From Phycisphaerae bacterium (GTDB lineage Bacteria > Planctomycetota > Phycisphaerae > UBA1845 > PWPN01), in contig JAGNEZ010000025.1 of NCBI GenBank assembly GCA_018003015.1, positions 1-64,000 on the forward strand: 64,000 nucleotides of DNA, in the 5' to 3' direction. The notes under the pieces were generated by a model. The model did not search any database. It had not been told where the DNA came from and was given only the letters and a program-made list of their open reading frames with translations. Each line of letters begins with the position of its first letter. Within the stretch, counting starts at the first letter, position 1. The translations under genes were made by a program, and so were the position numbers. This document shows, piece by piece, positions 1-7,651 of this stretch.

Positions 1-129
1 ATGGTGAAATACTCGCTGTTGAGTCTAGTGCACTACTAACAGACGGAAGGCGCCGACCCTGTCGGGCGTGTGGAATCTCCGCCGCGGGTGTTAAGCCCGC
101 AGGGTTCCGTGGGAATCAAGGCTAGGTCA

Positions 130-173
130 ACCCGCCGGGACCGCCAGGCAAACCCGCCAAGACCACCAGGCAA
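130..173. repeat. two-copy 22-bp tandem repeat
   Basis: Two adjacent 22-base units (130-151 and 152-173) differ at three positions, all G to A. They lie in the leader of the first gene; bases 1-266 otherwise hold no convincing coding sequence. Function unknown; it may be simple duplication of a low-complexity stretch. Confidence 0.5.
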
Positions 174-266
174 ATGAGTCCAGCGCCCCTAACCAGGCCC
201 GCCAAGCGCGTGTCTAATCCAATAAGGCATGCTCCGTGCTCGCGATTATGACCCCAGGAGATCCAC

Positions 267-1583
267 ATGAGAACTGTCACACGATTTATTACTACATTGA
301 TGACAGTCGCCACGGTCATACCCGCATTCGCCCAGGTCGACACCACTGCGGCTGAGAACAAGCTGCTGAGCATGCGGGCCGCCCAGGCGGACGCCTACCG
401 CAAGCTGGCCGAGGCGATCAAGGGTCTCAAGATCACGTCCGACACCTACGTCAAGGACTTCGTCGCCGAGAGCGACTTCATCCAGGCGGCCATGGACACG
501 TTCATCCGAGGCGTGAAGCTGGGCCAGCCGAGGTGGCTCAGCGACCAGTCCTGTGAGGTGCCGGCCGAGGTGACCGTCTCGCGGCTGATCCAGGAGATCA
601 AGCAAGTCCACGCCCGGCACTACAAGGGTGACCGGATCAAGGGTCACGACATCGAGCACATGAATCAGCACGTTCGGACGGAGGTCATCAAGGTCGTGGG
701 CACCGGCGCCCCGCGCCCGGATCTGCCGCCGAACCTGCCGGCCGGCGTCGAACAAGTGATCGAGAAGGGTCCTCCTCCCCCGCCGACCCCGCCGCTCCCG
801 CCGCTCTGGCAGAAACTGGGTCCTCAGGCCCGGATGATGGCTGTCCGGGCGGCCCGACTCGTCGCCTTGAGGAATCTCGCCGAGCGGATTGGCGGCCTGC
901 GGGTCACCTCGAACACCCTGGTTCGCGATTTCGTGACCCAGTCGGACGAGATCACCGCCGTCACCGAGCAGATGTTGGTCGGGTTCAAGGTCACCTGCGA
1001 GTACCTCCATTCCAACGAACCGATCGCCGAGGTCACGATCGAGGTGCCGATGGAGTCGGTGATCAACGTGATCAAGGAGCTGCACAGCCGCAGCATCCAG
1101 GGAGACCGCATCAAGGGAACGGACGTCACCGAGGTGACCAAGCAAATCCAGCGCCAGGTCTTCGAGGCCTCCGGCATGGGTATACCCCCGCCGCAGTGCG
1201 TGAAGCAGGCGGAGGCCGCGTTGCAGACCACCTATCCTCCGTGGGCGACCGGGTGGATCACGATGGACGGCCAAGGCATGGCTCCGAATGACAAGCGGGG
1301 CACGCCGCAGGGCAGACTGCTCGCGGCCCGGGCCGCGGAACTGGAGGCCAAACGCAAGCTGGCGGAACACGTGATGGGCCTGCGCATCGAATCGAACCTC
1401 GTGGTCGAGGACTTCATCGCCCAGCACGACGAAATCCGGAGTTCGGTCGATGCGGTGATCGTGAACTCGCGGGTCGAAAGGACGACCTTCGACGGCGACA
1501 TCGCCACGGTGACGGTGGTCGTTCCGGGCATGCAGGTCTGGGAACTGATTGACGGACGGATGCGGGCCGGCCAGGGCGGCTAG
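267..1583 (+). CDS. exported three-repeat protein, LPP20-like
   Basis: A 438-residue protein with a typical Sec signal peptide ending near residue 22 (AFA-Q). The mature part has three copies of one domain, starting near residues 33, 188 and 350. Each has an alanine-rich helix followed by a LAE..xGL(K/R)(I/V)xS(D/N) motif, then V(K/R/E)DF and an acidic stretch, and finally a beta strand of the type EVxVxVP. The helix-plus-strand pattern resembles LPP20-type lipoprotein domains of unknown function, but this copy has no lipobox. A proline-rich linker near residues 155-180 separates repeats 1 and 2. The ATG is preceded by CAGGAG six bases upstream. It probably forms an envelope cluster with the next two genes. 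No catalytic residues are apparent, so a structural or surface role is inferred. Confidence 0.85.
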   Translation: MRTVTRFITTLMTVATVIPAFAQVDTTAAENKLLSMRAAQADAYRKLAEAIKGLKITSDTYVKDFVAESDFIQAAMDTFIRGVKLGQPRWLSDQSCEVPAEVTVSRLIQEIKQVHARHYKGDRIKGHDIEHMNQHVRTEVIKVVGTGAPRPDLPPNLPAGVEQVIEKGPPPPPTPPLPPLWQKLGPQARMMAVRAARLVALRNLAERIGGLRVTSNTLVRDFVTQSDEITAVTEQMLVGFKVTCEYLHSNEPIAEVTIEVPMESVINVIKELHSRSIQGDRIKGTDVTEVTKQIQRQVFEASGMGIPPPQCVKQAEAALQTTYPPWATGWITMDGQGMAPNDKRGTPQGRLLAARAAELEAKRKLAEHVMGLRIESNLVVEDFIAQHDEIRSSVDAVIVNSRVERTTFDGDIATVTVVVPGMQVWELIDGRMRAGQGG

Positions 1584-1626
1584 TCGGCAAACGGGACGGA
1601 CGGTCGAGCAGGAAGGAGAGTCTGAC

Positions 1627-1860
1627 ATGCAGCGTTTCACGATCGCCCTGGCGTTGGCGGTCCCGGCCTGGACACTGGCCACCTTGACCGGCTGCGGGAG
1701 CGAAGTTCGGAGCTACCAGAGCAGCGAGCGAATTGAGCAGGCCGAGCCGAGGATGGTATCTCCCGGCAGCGAAGCGCTGGTGCCTGATCGCGTTGAGCAG
1801 ACTGAACCGAGGATGGTGTCGCCGGGGACGGAGGTTCTGGTGCCCGACCGAGTGGAATGA
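1627..1860 (+). CDS. small repeat lipoprotein
   Basis: A 77-residue lipoprotein: a hydrophobic signal (residues 1-20) ends in a lipobox LTGC, so Cys is the probable lipidation site. The mature part is two copies of a 20-residue unit containing EPRMVSPG(S/T)E.LVPDRVE, with a third copy just begun at the C-terminus. A reading frame extends upstream to 1549, but the ATG at 1627 is preferred because AGGAAGGAG lies just before it and the signal peptide starts there. Its stop overlaps the reading frame of the next gene by ATGA. Function unknown; length probably varies by repeat number between relatives. Confidence 0.8.
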   Translation: MQRFTIALALAVPAWTLATLTGCGSEVRSYQSSERIEQAEPRMVSPGSEALVPDRVEQTEPRMVSPGTEVLVPDRVE

Positions 1861-1961
1861 CTCGGGCAGTTGACGCGTGGTCAGCGACGGCGTGGGGCGG
1901 GTGTTGGCGAGCGGCCGGCACCCGCGTTTTCATGCGCCGGCGGCTGGAGTATGATGCGATC

Positions 1962-3284
1962 ATGTCGGTTTCCGGGTCCATGGTTGACCGCTCTCGGCAG
2001 AACTCTGGGGCTGAGGGCCGGTCGGGGTGTGGGCGTGTCGTCGCCCTGAGCCTGCTGGGCTGGGCCGCCCTGGTCATGGTCGGCACCGTGGCCCTGGCAC
2101 AGGAGCCGGAGAGCCAGCCGGCCAGCGTCGCCCAGAGGGCGAGTGACCAGGCGTTCCAGCAGCTGGTCGACGAAGTCATGGCCATCCACCTGGCGGGTGG
2201 ATGGACCGTGGGTGGCCTGCTTGGCGTGGTGCCCGACGCCGATCGCGGACTCCGAGAGAGCCTTTTGGAATCCCGGGTAGAGCGCCGGGCCAGGCCCCTT
2301 CCAGGGAACCTGGTCGAGGTCGAGGTCTCGCTGCCGATGGAGCGGCTGGCGGAGATGCTCCAGGACATTGCCGCCCGGTTCTTTCCGAAGGCGGACCGGT
2401 CGGTGGTCGAGATCGAGAGCCGCGGCCGGGCGCGTCTCGCGGGCGTCGGCCGGGTCAGGGCTGACGGGAGCGCGGTCGGGCTGCCGGTCGGGTGGCGGCA
2501 CTGCGACGAGCACCAGTTGGCCCTGGTTCGAGCGGCGGCGGAGACCGATCTGCGGCAGCATCTGCTGGAGCGTATGGGGCAGTGGCGACTGACGCCGACG
2601 CAGACCGTGGGGCAGTTGTGGGGCCGGTTTCCGGCGTTTCGCCGGGCGGTTGGGCGGCGGGTTTGCGCCGTGGCGTTGCCCAAGGCGGTCTATGAGCCGG
2701 CAGGCATCTGTCGCGTGTCGGACGAGATCGGCCGGACCGACGTGCTCCAGATCCTGATCCGAGGGGCGGAGGACTCGGGCGATCCGATCGAGGCGGATCT
2801 GACGCGGGCGGTGGACCCGGAGTTCCAGGATCCGCTGATTCTGGACGGGTTTGCGGTCGCCCCGGGGATCGCGTGGAGTCTGGCGGGGGCGACCGAGGTT
2901 GAGTCGATGACCGGGCGGCCGGTCTGGGTGGAGCGCACGCTGAGCGTCAAGGTCACGGGTCAGCCGCCGGTGAACGTCGCCGGTCGCGAGATCCGGCGCC
3001 GGCTGGCGGCGGGGGCTGCCGGGATCGAGGCCAGGCGCCAGCTCTGGCTTCAGATCGAGCAGTTACCTCTTCCAGGTGGCATAGCCCTCGATGGCCTGCT
3101 CGCCCACCTGGGCAGGCCGGCGGACGCGCTGTTGGCCATCGAGAACGCCATTCAGCAGACCGAGGGGCCGAGCTTCGACGAGCAGGACAATGCCACGGTC
3201 GCGTTCACCGCCCGGCTGGACATTGTCTGGGAGGTAGTCCGAGGCATCTGGCCCGCCAAGGACGCTGGTCGCAAGGCCGGTTGA
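1962..3284 (+). CDS. exported three-repeat protein, diverged paralog of the first gene
   Basis: About 440 residues. The frame is open from 1857 (ATGA overlap with the lipoprotein), but the signal-like hydrophobic segment VVALSLLGWAALVMVG suggests a start at 1962 or 1980. After cleavage near ALA-QE the protein shows the same plan as the protein at 267-1583: three units, each a helix with repeated Leu/Ala (LVDEVMA, LRQHLLERMGQ, RRQLWLQIEQL), then a glycine/threonine turn and hydrophobic segment (TVGGLLG, TVGQLWG, ALDGLLAHLG), then a strand with a VEVSLPMERL-type ending. Identity to the first gene is low and the relation rests on the periodic pattern, so it is an inference. A TTGACA promoter element for the next gene overlaps its stop codon. 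Confidence 0.75.
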   Translation: MSVSGSMVDRSRQNSGAEGRSGCGRVVALSLLGWAALVMVGTVALAQEPESQPASVAQRASDQAFQQLVDEVMAIHLAGGWTVGGLLGVVPDADRGLRESLLESRVERRARPLPGNLVEVEVSLPMERLAEMLQDIAARFFPKADRSVVEIESRGRARLAGVGRVRADGSAVGLPVGWRHCDEHQLALVRAAAETDLRQHLLERMGQWRLTPTQTVGQLWGRFPAFRRAVGRRVCAVALPKAVYEPAGICRVSDEIGRTDVLQILIRGAEDSGDPIEADLTRAVDPEFQDPLILDGFAVAPGIAWSLAGATEVESMTGRPVWVERTLSVKVTGQPPVNVAGREIRRRLAAGAAGIEARRQLWLQIEQLPLPGGIALDGLLAHLGRPADALLAIENAIQQTEGPSFDEQDNATVAFTARLDIVWEVVRGIWPAKDAGRKAG

Positions 3285-3308
3285 CAAGCCCCCCTGCCCG
3301 GCTAGCAT
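3281..3308 (+). promoter_or_regulatory. sigma70-type promoter for the sugar kinase gene
   Basis: A perfect -35 TTGACA (3281-3286) is followed after 16 bases by TAGCAT (3303-3308). The predicted transcript would start near 3315, about 70 bases before the kinase ATG. The -35 box overlaps the stop codon of the preceding gene. A short inverted repeat, GATCGAACGATC (about 3360-3371), sits just before the kinase ribosome site and could be an operator. Confidence 0.55.
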
Positions 3309-3382
3309 GGTTCGCCGGCGACGCGAAGCACCCGCCGAGTGCTTGATTTCACGACTGATGATCGAACGATCGAGGAGGATCG

Positions 3383-4465
3383 ATGGCCGGTTTGAAGGTA
3401 CGCCAGGACGCATGTGATCTGGACTTTCTTGCCCTTGGGGCGGTGGTTCATCGGCTTGATCCCGGGGTGATTCCGTTCCGCAAGGCCCGCTCGGTGGCCA
3501 TTCACGTCTCTGGTGGGGAGTACAACGTGGCGGCCGGGCTTGCGGACTGCTTCCGGCTGCGGACGGGGATTGCGACGGCGATGGTCGACTACGGGATCGG
3601 CGAGTTGGTCCAGGGCCGGGTGCGTGAGATGGGGGTCAAGCCGTTCTACAAGTGGTTCGAGCACGACGGCGTGCGTGGGCCGAACATCGCGACGGTGTAC
3701 AGTGACCGCGGCCAGGGTGTTCGCCCGCCGGTGGTGTTCTACAACCGCTCGAACGAAGCCGGGGCGTTGCTGAAGCCGGGCGATTTCGACTGGGTGAAGA
3801 TTCACGCCGGAGGGGTTCGCTGGTTCCATTCGGGAGGCATTTTCGCGGCCCTGTCGGAGACGACATCGGAGCTGATCCTCGAGGGGATGCAGGCTGCCAG
3901 GGCTGCGGGGGCGATCAACTCGTTCGATCTCAACTACCGGGCGAAGCTGTGGGCCCCGATCGGCGGTCTGCCGCGTGCTCAGCAGGTTTTGCGGAAGATC
4001 GTCGGCAACGTGGACGCCCTGATCGGCAACGAGGAGGACTTGCAGAAAGGTTTGGGCATCCAGGGACCTGAGGTTGCCTCCAAGTCGAAGCTGGATGCGG
4101 ACACGTTCTTCACGATGATCGAGCGGGTCGTCGAGCGGTTCCCGAACGTGAAGATGGTGGCGACCACGCTGCGGGAGGTTCACTCGACCAATCGGCATGA
4201 TTGGGCGGCGGTGTTGTGGTTGGACGGCCGGCGGTACGTCACCCCCACCTGCCAGCTTGACGTTATTGACCGGATCGGGGGCGGCGACGGTTTCGCGGCG
4301 GGCCTGCTGTACGGTCTGCTGGCCGGCCGCCCACCGGAGGAAGCCCTGCGGCTGGGCTGGGCTCACGGTGCCCTGCTGACCACGTTCCCCGGCGACGTGA
4401 CCATGGCGAAGCTCGAGGAGGTCGAGGCGTTCGCCAAAGGCTGTTCGGCGCGAGTGCAGAGGTGA
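3383..4465 (+). CDS. PfkB-family sugar kinase, probably 2-dehydro-3-deoxygluconate kinase
   Basis: A 360-residue cytoplasmic kinase of the ribokinase/PfkB fold. The N-terminal part has the substrate-loop signature SGGEYNVAAGLADC. The C-terminal ATP-site signature is DRIGGGDGFAAGLLYGLL, with the anion-hole glycines 299-301 and the catalytic base Asp302. The FDLNYRAKLW segment and overall pattern are typical of KDG kinases, which phosphorylate 2-keto-3-deoxygluconate in pectin, alginate or Entner-Doudoroff catabolism. Substrate identity is inferred from family resemblance; other keto-sugar acids remain possible. A strong GAGGAGG ribosome site precedes the ATG. It has its own promoter and no aldolase neighbour in the window. 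Confidence 0.85.
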   Translation: MAGLKVRQDACDLDFLALGAVVHRLDPGVIPFRKARSVAIHVSGGEYNVAAGLADCFRLRTGIATAMVDYGIGELVQGRVREMGVKPFYKWFEHDGVRGPNIATVYSDRGQGVRPPVVFYNRSNEAGALLKPGDFDWVKIHAGGVRWFHSGGIFAALSETTSELILEGMQAARAAGAINSFDLNYRAKLWAPIGGLPRAQQVLRKIVGNVDALIGNEEDLQKGLGIQGPEVASKSKLDADTFFTMIERVVERFPNVKMVATTLREVHSTNRHDWAAVLWLDGRRYVTPTCQLDVIDRIGGGDGFAAGLLYGLLAGRPPEEALRLGWAHGALLTTFPGDVTMAKLEEVEAFAKGCSARVQR

Positions 4466-4472
4466 GGTGGAG

Positions 4473-4529
4473 CGGTCAGGGGTCGGCGGTCAGCGGCCGG
4501 CGGTCAGCGGTCAGCGATCAGCGGTCGGC
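4473..4529. repeat. short degenerate GGTCAGC tandem repeat
   Basis: A run of imperfect units of the type CGGTCAG / CGATCAG / CGGTCGG repeated about seven times directly after the kinase stop codon. It is intergenic and not in a reading frame with supported protein features. Confidence 0.6.
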
Positions 4530-5040
4530 TGCCTGAGCGGCTGAAGGGAGCTTCATAGCCCTGAGTTGGACGGGGGGGCACGGGGCCAAAGCACGCACAT
4601 CCTTGCGGTTTCCCGGACCAGTTCATCTCACCGTGGCGTCTGCCGGCCAGATCGGAGGAGGGCTTGTCGGGCGGATGGGCGTCAGGGTTTGGGGCGAAAC
4701 GAACCCAATCGAAGCCTGGTTGTCGGTCGTCGAACCGCGTTATTGATGCCGCCAGAGCGGTTCCTGCCCGGGATCCATGAAAAGCCCGGCGCCAAACGAA
4801 GCCAATGTTGCCCCCCCGATGTTGACCTCAAGTGCACCCTGGGAAGCAGGATGTCCGCTTTTGAGGATGTCAAAGAACGCGTTGCGTGGTCGGGGCACGG
4901 CCTGGTTACCGGCGGAGGCCGCAGGCACCGCTCGCCATGAAGAACACGGCGGGTGTTCCGAAGGAAGGTCGGAAGCCGGATCGGGGCTCCGCCCTGGCCG
5001 GGGTGATGCCTGCCGGCGGGTGGTGGTTGCTGATTGCGAC
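4530..5040. other. intergenic stretch without a supported gene
   Basis: Several overlapping frames are open here on both strands, as expected at this GC content, but none shows a ribosome site, a protein-like composition or a recognised motif. A minus-strand frame at 4740-4928 reads like protein near its end but has no recognisable family. Together with the adjacent oxidoreductase remnant this looks like decaying sequence. Confidence 0.5.
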
Positions 5041-5355
5041 TCACGTTCGCAGGACGGTCTTTCCGTAGGCTCGCGACTCGATGATTTGGTGGTGAGCCTG
5101 GGGGGCCTCGGGGAGAGGGATTTGCCAGCCGATCACCGGCGTCAGGGCGCCGTTGGCCAATCCGGCCCGGATGGCCGCGTGGAGCGTGATCTGGTCGGCC
5201 TCGGGTATATTGAGCAGGGCCATACCGAGGATAGCGCTGTCGCGGCCCATCGTGGTGCGGGGGTCGATCTCGATTCGGCCGCGGCTGCCGACGACCACGA
5301 CTCGCCCGTTCTTGGCCAGCAGGGGCAGATCGCGGTCGAGGTTGACGTTGGCCGG
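5041..5355 (-). pseudogene. C-terminal remnant of a zinc-type alcohol dehydrogenase/quinone oxidoreductase
   Basis: About 105 residues in one minus-strand frame match the end of medium-chain dehydrogenase/quinone reductases. Visible are NLDRDLPLLAKNGRVVVVGS, then RGRIEIDPR and MGRDSAILGM, the helix ITLHAAIRAGLANG, and the terminal AYGKTVLRT. The catalytic domain and the Rossmann GxGxxG segment that should precede it are missing: upstream lies the promoter and start of the divergent GNAT gene. It is therefore a 5-prime-truncated gene, presumably non-functional. The frame is open beyond the homologous part to 5475 but that portion is not protein-like. Confidence 0.7.
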
Positions 5356-5388
5356 TCGTTGTCGCGGGTTCTGTCCTATGGTAGACAA

Positions 5389-5417
5389 TTGCCGGCTCCG
5401 GACCAGGGTCATAGAAT
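5389..5417 (+). promoter_or_regulatory. sigma70-type promoter for the GNAT gene
   Basis: TTGCCG (5389-5394), a 17-base spacer, then TAGAAT (5412-5417). The transcript would begin near 5424, leaving a leader of about 30 bases before the GTG start. Confidence 0.5.
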
Positions 5418-5455
5418 AGCTCTCGTTTGCCGCCCGGCGCGGCGGGGAGTTGCCC

Positions 5456-5923
5456 GTGATTCGTCCGGCGACCATGGTCGATGTGCCTGCGATCCACCGG
5501 TTGATTACCGGTCATGCCGAGTTCAATCGGATGCTGTTTCGTTCGCACGCCGATCTGTACGAGCACTTGCGGGATTTCTTCGTGGCGGTGGAGAACGTGG
5601 ACGGGGCGGAGCGGGTGGTGGGTTGTGCGGCATTAGAGCTGGCCTGGCGTGATCTGGCGGAAGTCAAGAGCCTGGCTGTGGCCGAGGGCTGGCAGGGTCG
5701 GGGGATTGGCTCGGCCCTGGTCCGGGCGGTGGTAGCGGAGGGTCGCCGGCTGGGCTTGGCCAGGGTGTTTGCCCTGACCCGCGAGGATCGTTTTTTCGGG
5801 AAGCTGGGATTCGCTCAGGTTCCCAAGGAGACGCTGCCGCACAAGGTCTGGACGGACTGTGTTCGCTGCCCGCTCCAGGCGAACTGTGACGAGATTGCCG
5901 TTGTGTTGAGTGTTGAGTCTTGA
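5456..5923 (+). CDS. GNAT N-acetyltransferase, ArgA-like amino-acid acetyltransferase
   Basis: A 155-residue GNAT-fold protein. The acetyl-CoA loop is EGWQGRGIGSALVRAVVAEG (Q/RxxGxG/A type), followed by the family segment RVFALTREDRFFGKLGF. The C-terminal CVRCPLQANCDE is typical of small ArgA-like N-acetylglutamate synthases, where it follows the catalytic core. The likely reaction is acetyl transfer to the alpha-amino group of glutamate, the first step of arginine synthesis; the exact substrate is inferred. The GTG at 5456 is chosen because GGGGAG ends six bases before it; a TTG at 5450 is in frame but lies within the ribosome site. The next gene begins four bases after its stop. Confidence 0.8.
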   Translation: MIRPATMVDVPAIHRLITGHAEFNRMLFRSHADLYEHLRDFFVAVENVDGAERVVGCAALELAWRDLAEVKSLAVAEGWQGRGIGSALVRAVVAEGRRLGLARVFALTREDRFFGKLGFAQVPKETLPHKVWTDCVRCPLQANCDEIAVVLSVES

Positions 5924-5926
5924 ATC

Positions 5927-6292
5927 ATGAAGCATGTCCACAAGCGTCGCGGTCGTGTGAAGGCCATCGGGATCGGCATTGCCGCCTTGCTGGTGGGCAT
6001 CGGCCTGGTGGTTCTGAGTTTCATGATTGCGCCGTCGCCGCAGGAGGCCGGGGCCACTTCTCCGGCAGCCACGGCCCCGGCGAGTTCCGCGCCGGCGACG
6101 ACCCAGCCCACACGGGAGTCGCAGGAGGAAAACCGGCGTCGGGCCTCGGCCCAGAACATGAGCAACCTGGTCTTCATGTTCGGCACACTCAGTTTCGGGG
6201 TGGCCGCGATCTGTGCCGGCTGGGTGGTTTATGACATCCGCCGCTCCCGACCGGCCTGGATGACGCAGACGAAGTTTCCGCGCAAGCGATAG
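5927..6292 (+). CDS. small two-helix membrane protein of unknown function
   Basis: A 121-residue protein with a basic N-terminus (KHVHKRRGRVK), a transmembrane helix at about residues 12-34, and a threonine/alanine/proline-rich linker (residues 40-65). A second helix follows at about 78-102, then a basic tail ending KFPRKR. No family recognised. It starts three bases after the GNAT stop, so the two genes are probably cotranscribed. With both termini basic the hairpin topology would leave both ends in the cytoplasm and the linker outside. Confidence 0.75.
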   Translation: MKHVHKRRGRVKAIGIGIAALLVGIGLVVLSFMIAPSPQEAGATSPAATAPASSAPATTQPTRESQEENRRRASAQNMSNLVFMFGTLSFGVAAICAGWVVYDIRRSRPAWMTQTKFPRKR

Positions 6293-6314
6293 GCTGCGGA
6301 CGAAGCCGGAAGGC

Positions 6315-6338
6315 GGACCGGTCTTCAGTGACCGGTCC
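6315..6338 (+). terminator. perfect 8-bp hairpin after the membrane protein gene
   Basis: GGACCGGT and ACCGGTCC form a perfect stem with an 8-base loop, 23 bases after the stop at 6292. No T tract follows, so it may be a transcript-stabilising or rho-assisted structure and not a classical terminator. The remainder of 6293-6550 holds nothing recognisable. Confidence 0.35.
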
Positions 6339-6552
6339 AGGGATGCGCCTTGAGCGGGAGAGGTTGCCGAGGCGACCTCAGGGTGTCGCGCCCCTCATTG
6401 ACGTCCGCTGGGCGAGGTTGACCGTCTCAGAGCCTATCTGAGCAGATTTGGTGAGACGGGGAAGCGGCTTGAATCAGCGCCGGCGAGATGCCGGTCGCAC
6501 ACCTACTGAGACAGGGACGAAGGTGTCACGGGCCCGGTTTTGGCCTCCGGGG

Positions 6553-6581
6553 TTTCGAGTGATGCGGTCGTTCTCTATAAT
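6553..6581 (+). promoter_or_regulatory. promoter directly abutting the MgtE-like gene (possible leaderless transcript)
   Basis: A perfect -10 box TATAAT (6576-6581) ends nine bases before the ATG at 6591. TTTCGA (6553-6558) lies 17 bases upstream as a weak -35. Transcription would begin at or within a few bases of the start codon, and there is no Shine-Dalgarno sequence, so a leaderless mRNA is inferred. Confidence 0.45.
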
Positions 6582-6590
6582 TCCCCCCCG

Positions 6591-7586
6591 ATGAGTCGAT
6601 TCATCGCTTCCCAGCATTTCGATGACCCGGTGTCGCTGCACATGCGGGCCTGGAGCACTGCCCTTCGCCAAGACATGACCGTGAGCGAGGCGTTGACGGA
6701 GCTGCGCACACGTGATCTGAGCGACAAGGTCGTCTACTTGTATGTTACCGATGCTGACCAGCGGCTGGTCGGCGTGGTCTCGACCCGCCGATTGCTGATC
6801 AGCCCGCCCTCGGAGTGTGTCCAGGCGATCATGGATACCCAGGTGGTTGCGATCGAGGCGACGGCGACGGTGTTGGAGGCGTGCGAGTCGTTCGGCCAGC
6901 ACCGGTTTCTCGCCCTGCCCGTCGTTGATTCAGAAGGGCGGCTGGCCGGGGCCATCGACATCGGCCTGTTCACCGACGAGGCGGTCACGGGCTTCGAGCG
7001 CCGGCAGGCGGAGCGTGTGTTCCAGCTCATGGGCGTGCACGTGGCCCTTGGGCGCAAGGTATCTCCGTGGCGCAGCTTCGTGGACCGGTTTCCCTGGCTG
7101 TTGTGCAACATCATTGGCGGGATTCTCTGTGCTCTGATTGCCGGGCGCTACGAGGCGTTTCTCGACACGGTGATTGTGCTGGCCCTGTTCATTCCGGTGG
7201 TGCTGGCCCTGGCCGAGAGCGTGAGCATGCAATCCATGACCCTGACGCTGGTGGGGCTGGAGTCCCAGCGGATTCACTGGCTGCGGTTATGGGGCAATTT
7301 ACGCAAGGAGTTTGCCACCGCGGCGATGCTGGGTACGGGATGCGGGCTGGTTGTGGGGCTGGTCGCGTTTGTCTGGAAGGGATCGGGTTTGGTTTCGCTC
7401 TCCATCGGTGCGAGCATCGCCCTGGCGATGCTCACGGCATGCCTGCTGGGGGTGCTCATTCCGACGACCATTCGCCGGTTCAACCGTGATCCGCGGATTG
7501 CCGCCGGCCCGATCGTGCTTGCCTCCGCCGACATCGCCACGCTGGCTTTCTACTTCAGCCTCTCCGGCTGGCTCCTGGGTCGATGA
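6591..7586 (+). CDS. MgtE-type divalent cation transporter lacking the N-terminal domain
   Basis: A 331-residue inner-membrane protein. Residues 25-145 form a CBS pair (AIMDTQVVAIEATATVLEAC, FLALPVVDSEGRLAG). From about 165 the MgtE membrane domain follows, with five hydrophobic helices and the signature PVVLALAESVSMQSMTLTL, in which full-length relatives place the pore. The soluble helical MgtE_N domain that normally precedes CBS is absent, making it about 120 residues shorter than classical MgtE. Mg2+ transport gated by the CBS pair is inferred from the family; without MgtE_N the gating may differ. The frame extends to 6540, but the ATG at 6591 fits the promoter at its upstream edge. Confidence 0.85.
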   Translation: MSRFIASQHFDDPVSLHMRAWSTALRQDMTVSEALTELRTRDLSDKVVYLYVTDADQRLVGVVSTRRLLISPPSECVQAIMDTQVVAIEATATVLEACESFGQHRFLALPVVDSEGRLAGAIDIGLFTDEAVTGFERRQAERVFQLMGVHVALGRKVSPWRSFVDRFPWLLCNIIGGILCALIAGRYEAFLDTVIVLALFIPVVLALAESVSMQSMTLTLVGLESQRIHWLRLWGNLRKEFATAAMLGTGCGLVVGLVAFVWKGSGLVSLSIGASIALAMLTACLLGVLIPTTIRRFNRDPRIAAGPIVLASADIATLAFYFSLSGWLLGR

Positions 7587-7651
7587 CTTGCCCTTCCGGA
7601 CGGCCGGTTCTCCGCAGGGGTGGGGGGCGCGCATGGCGGACGGGCCGCGGA

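Noticed and set aside
1-39. A 12-codon plus-strand frame MVKYSLLSLVHY ending in TAA at the window start
   Set aside because: Too short and at the edge; it could be the end of an upstream gene but nothing supports this.
246-1682. Long minus-strand frame opposite the first gene
   Set aside because: Arginine/histidine/aspartate-rich shadow of the plus-strand three-repeat protein; no start signal or motif.
4740-4928. Minus-strand 62-residue frame ending GAGLFMDPGQEPLWRHQ
   Set aside because: Some protein-like texture, but no ribosome site and no recognisable family; could be a second decayed fragment.
4777-5652. Long plus-strand frame across the oxidoreductase remnant and GNAT start
   Set aside because: Composition is not protein-like, and it is antisense to the clear dehydrogenase fragment and overlaps the GNAT gene.
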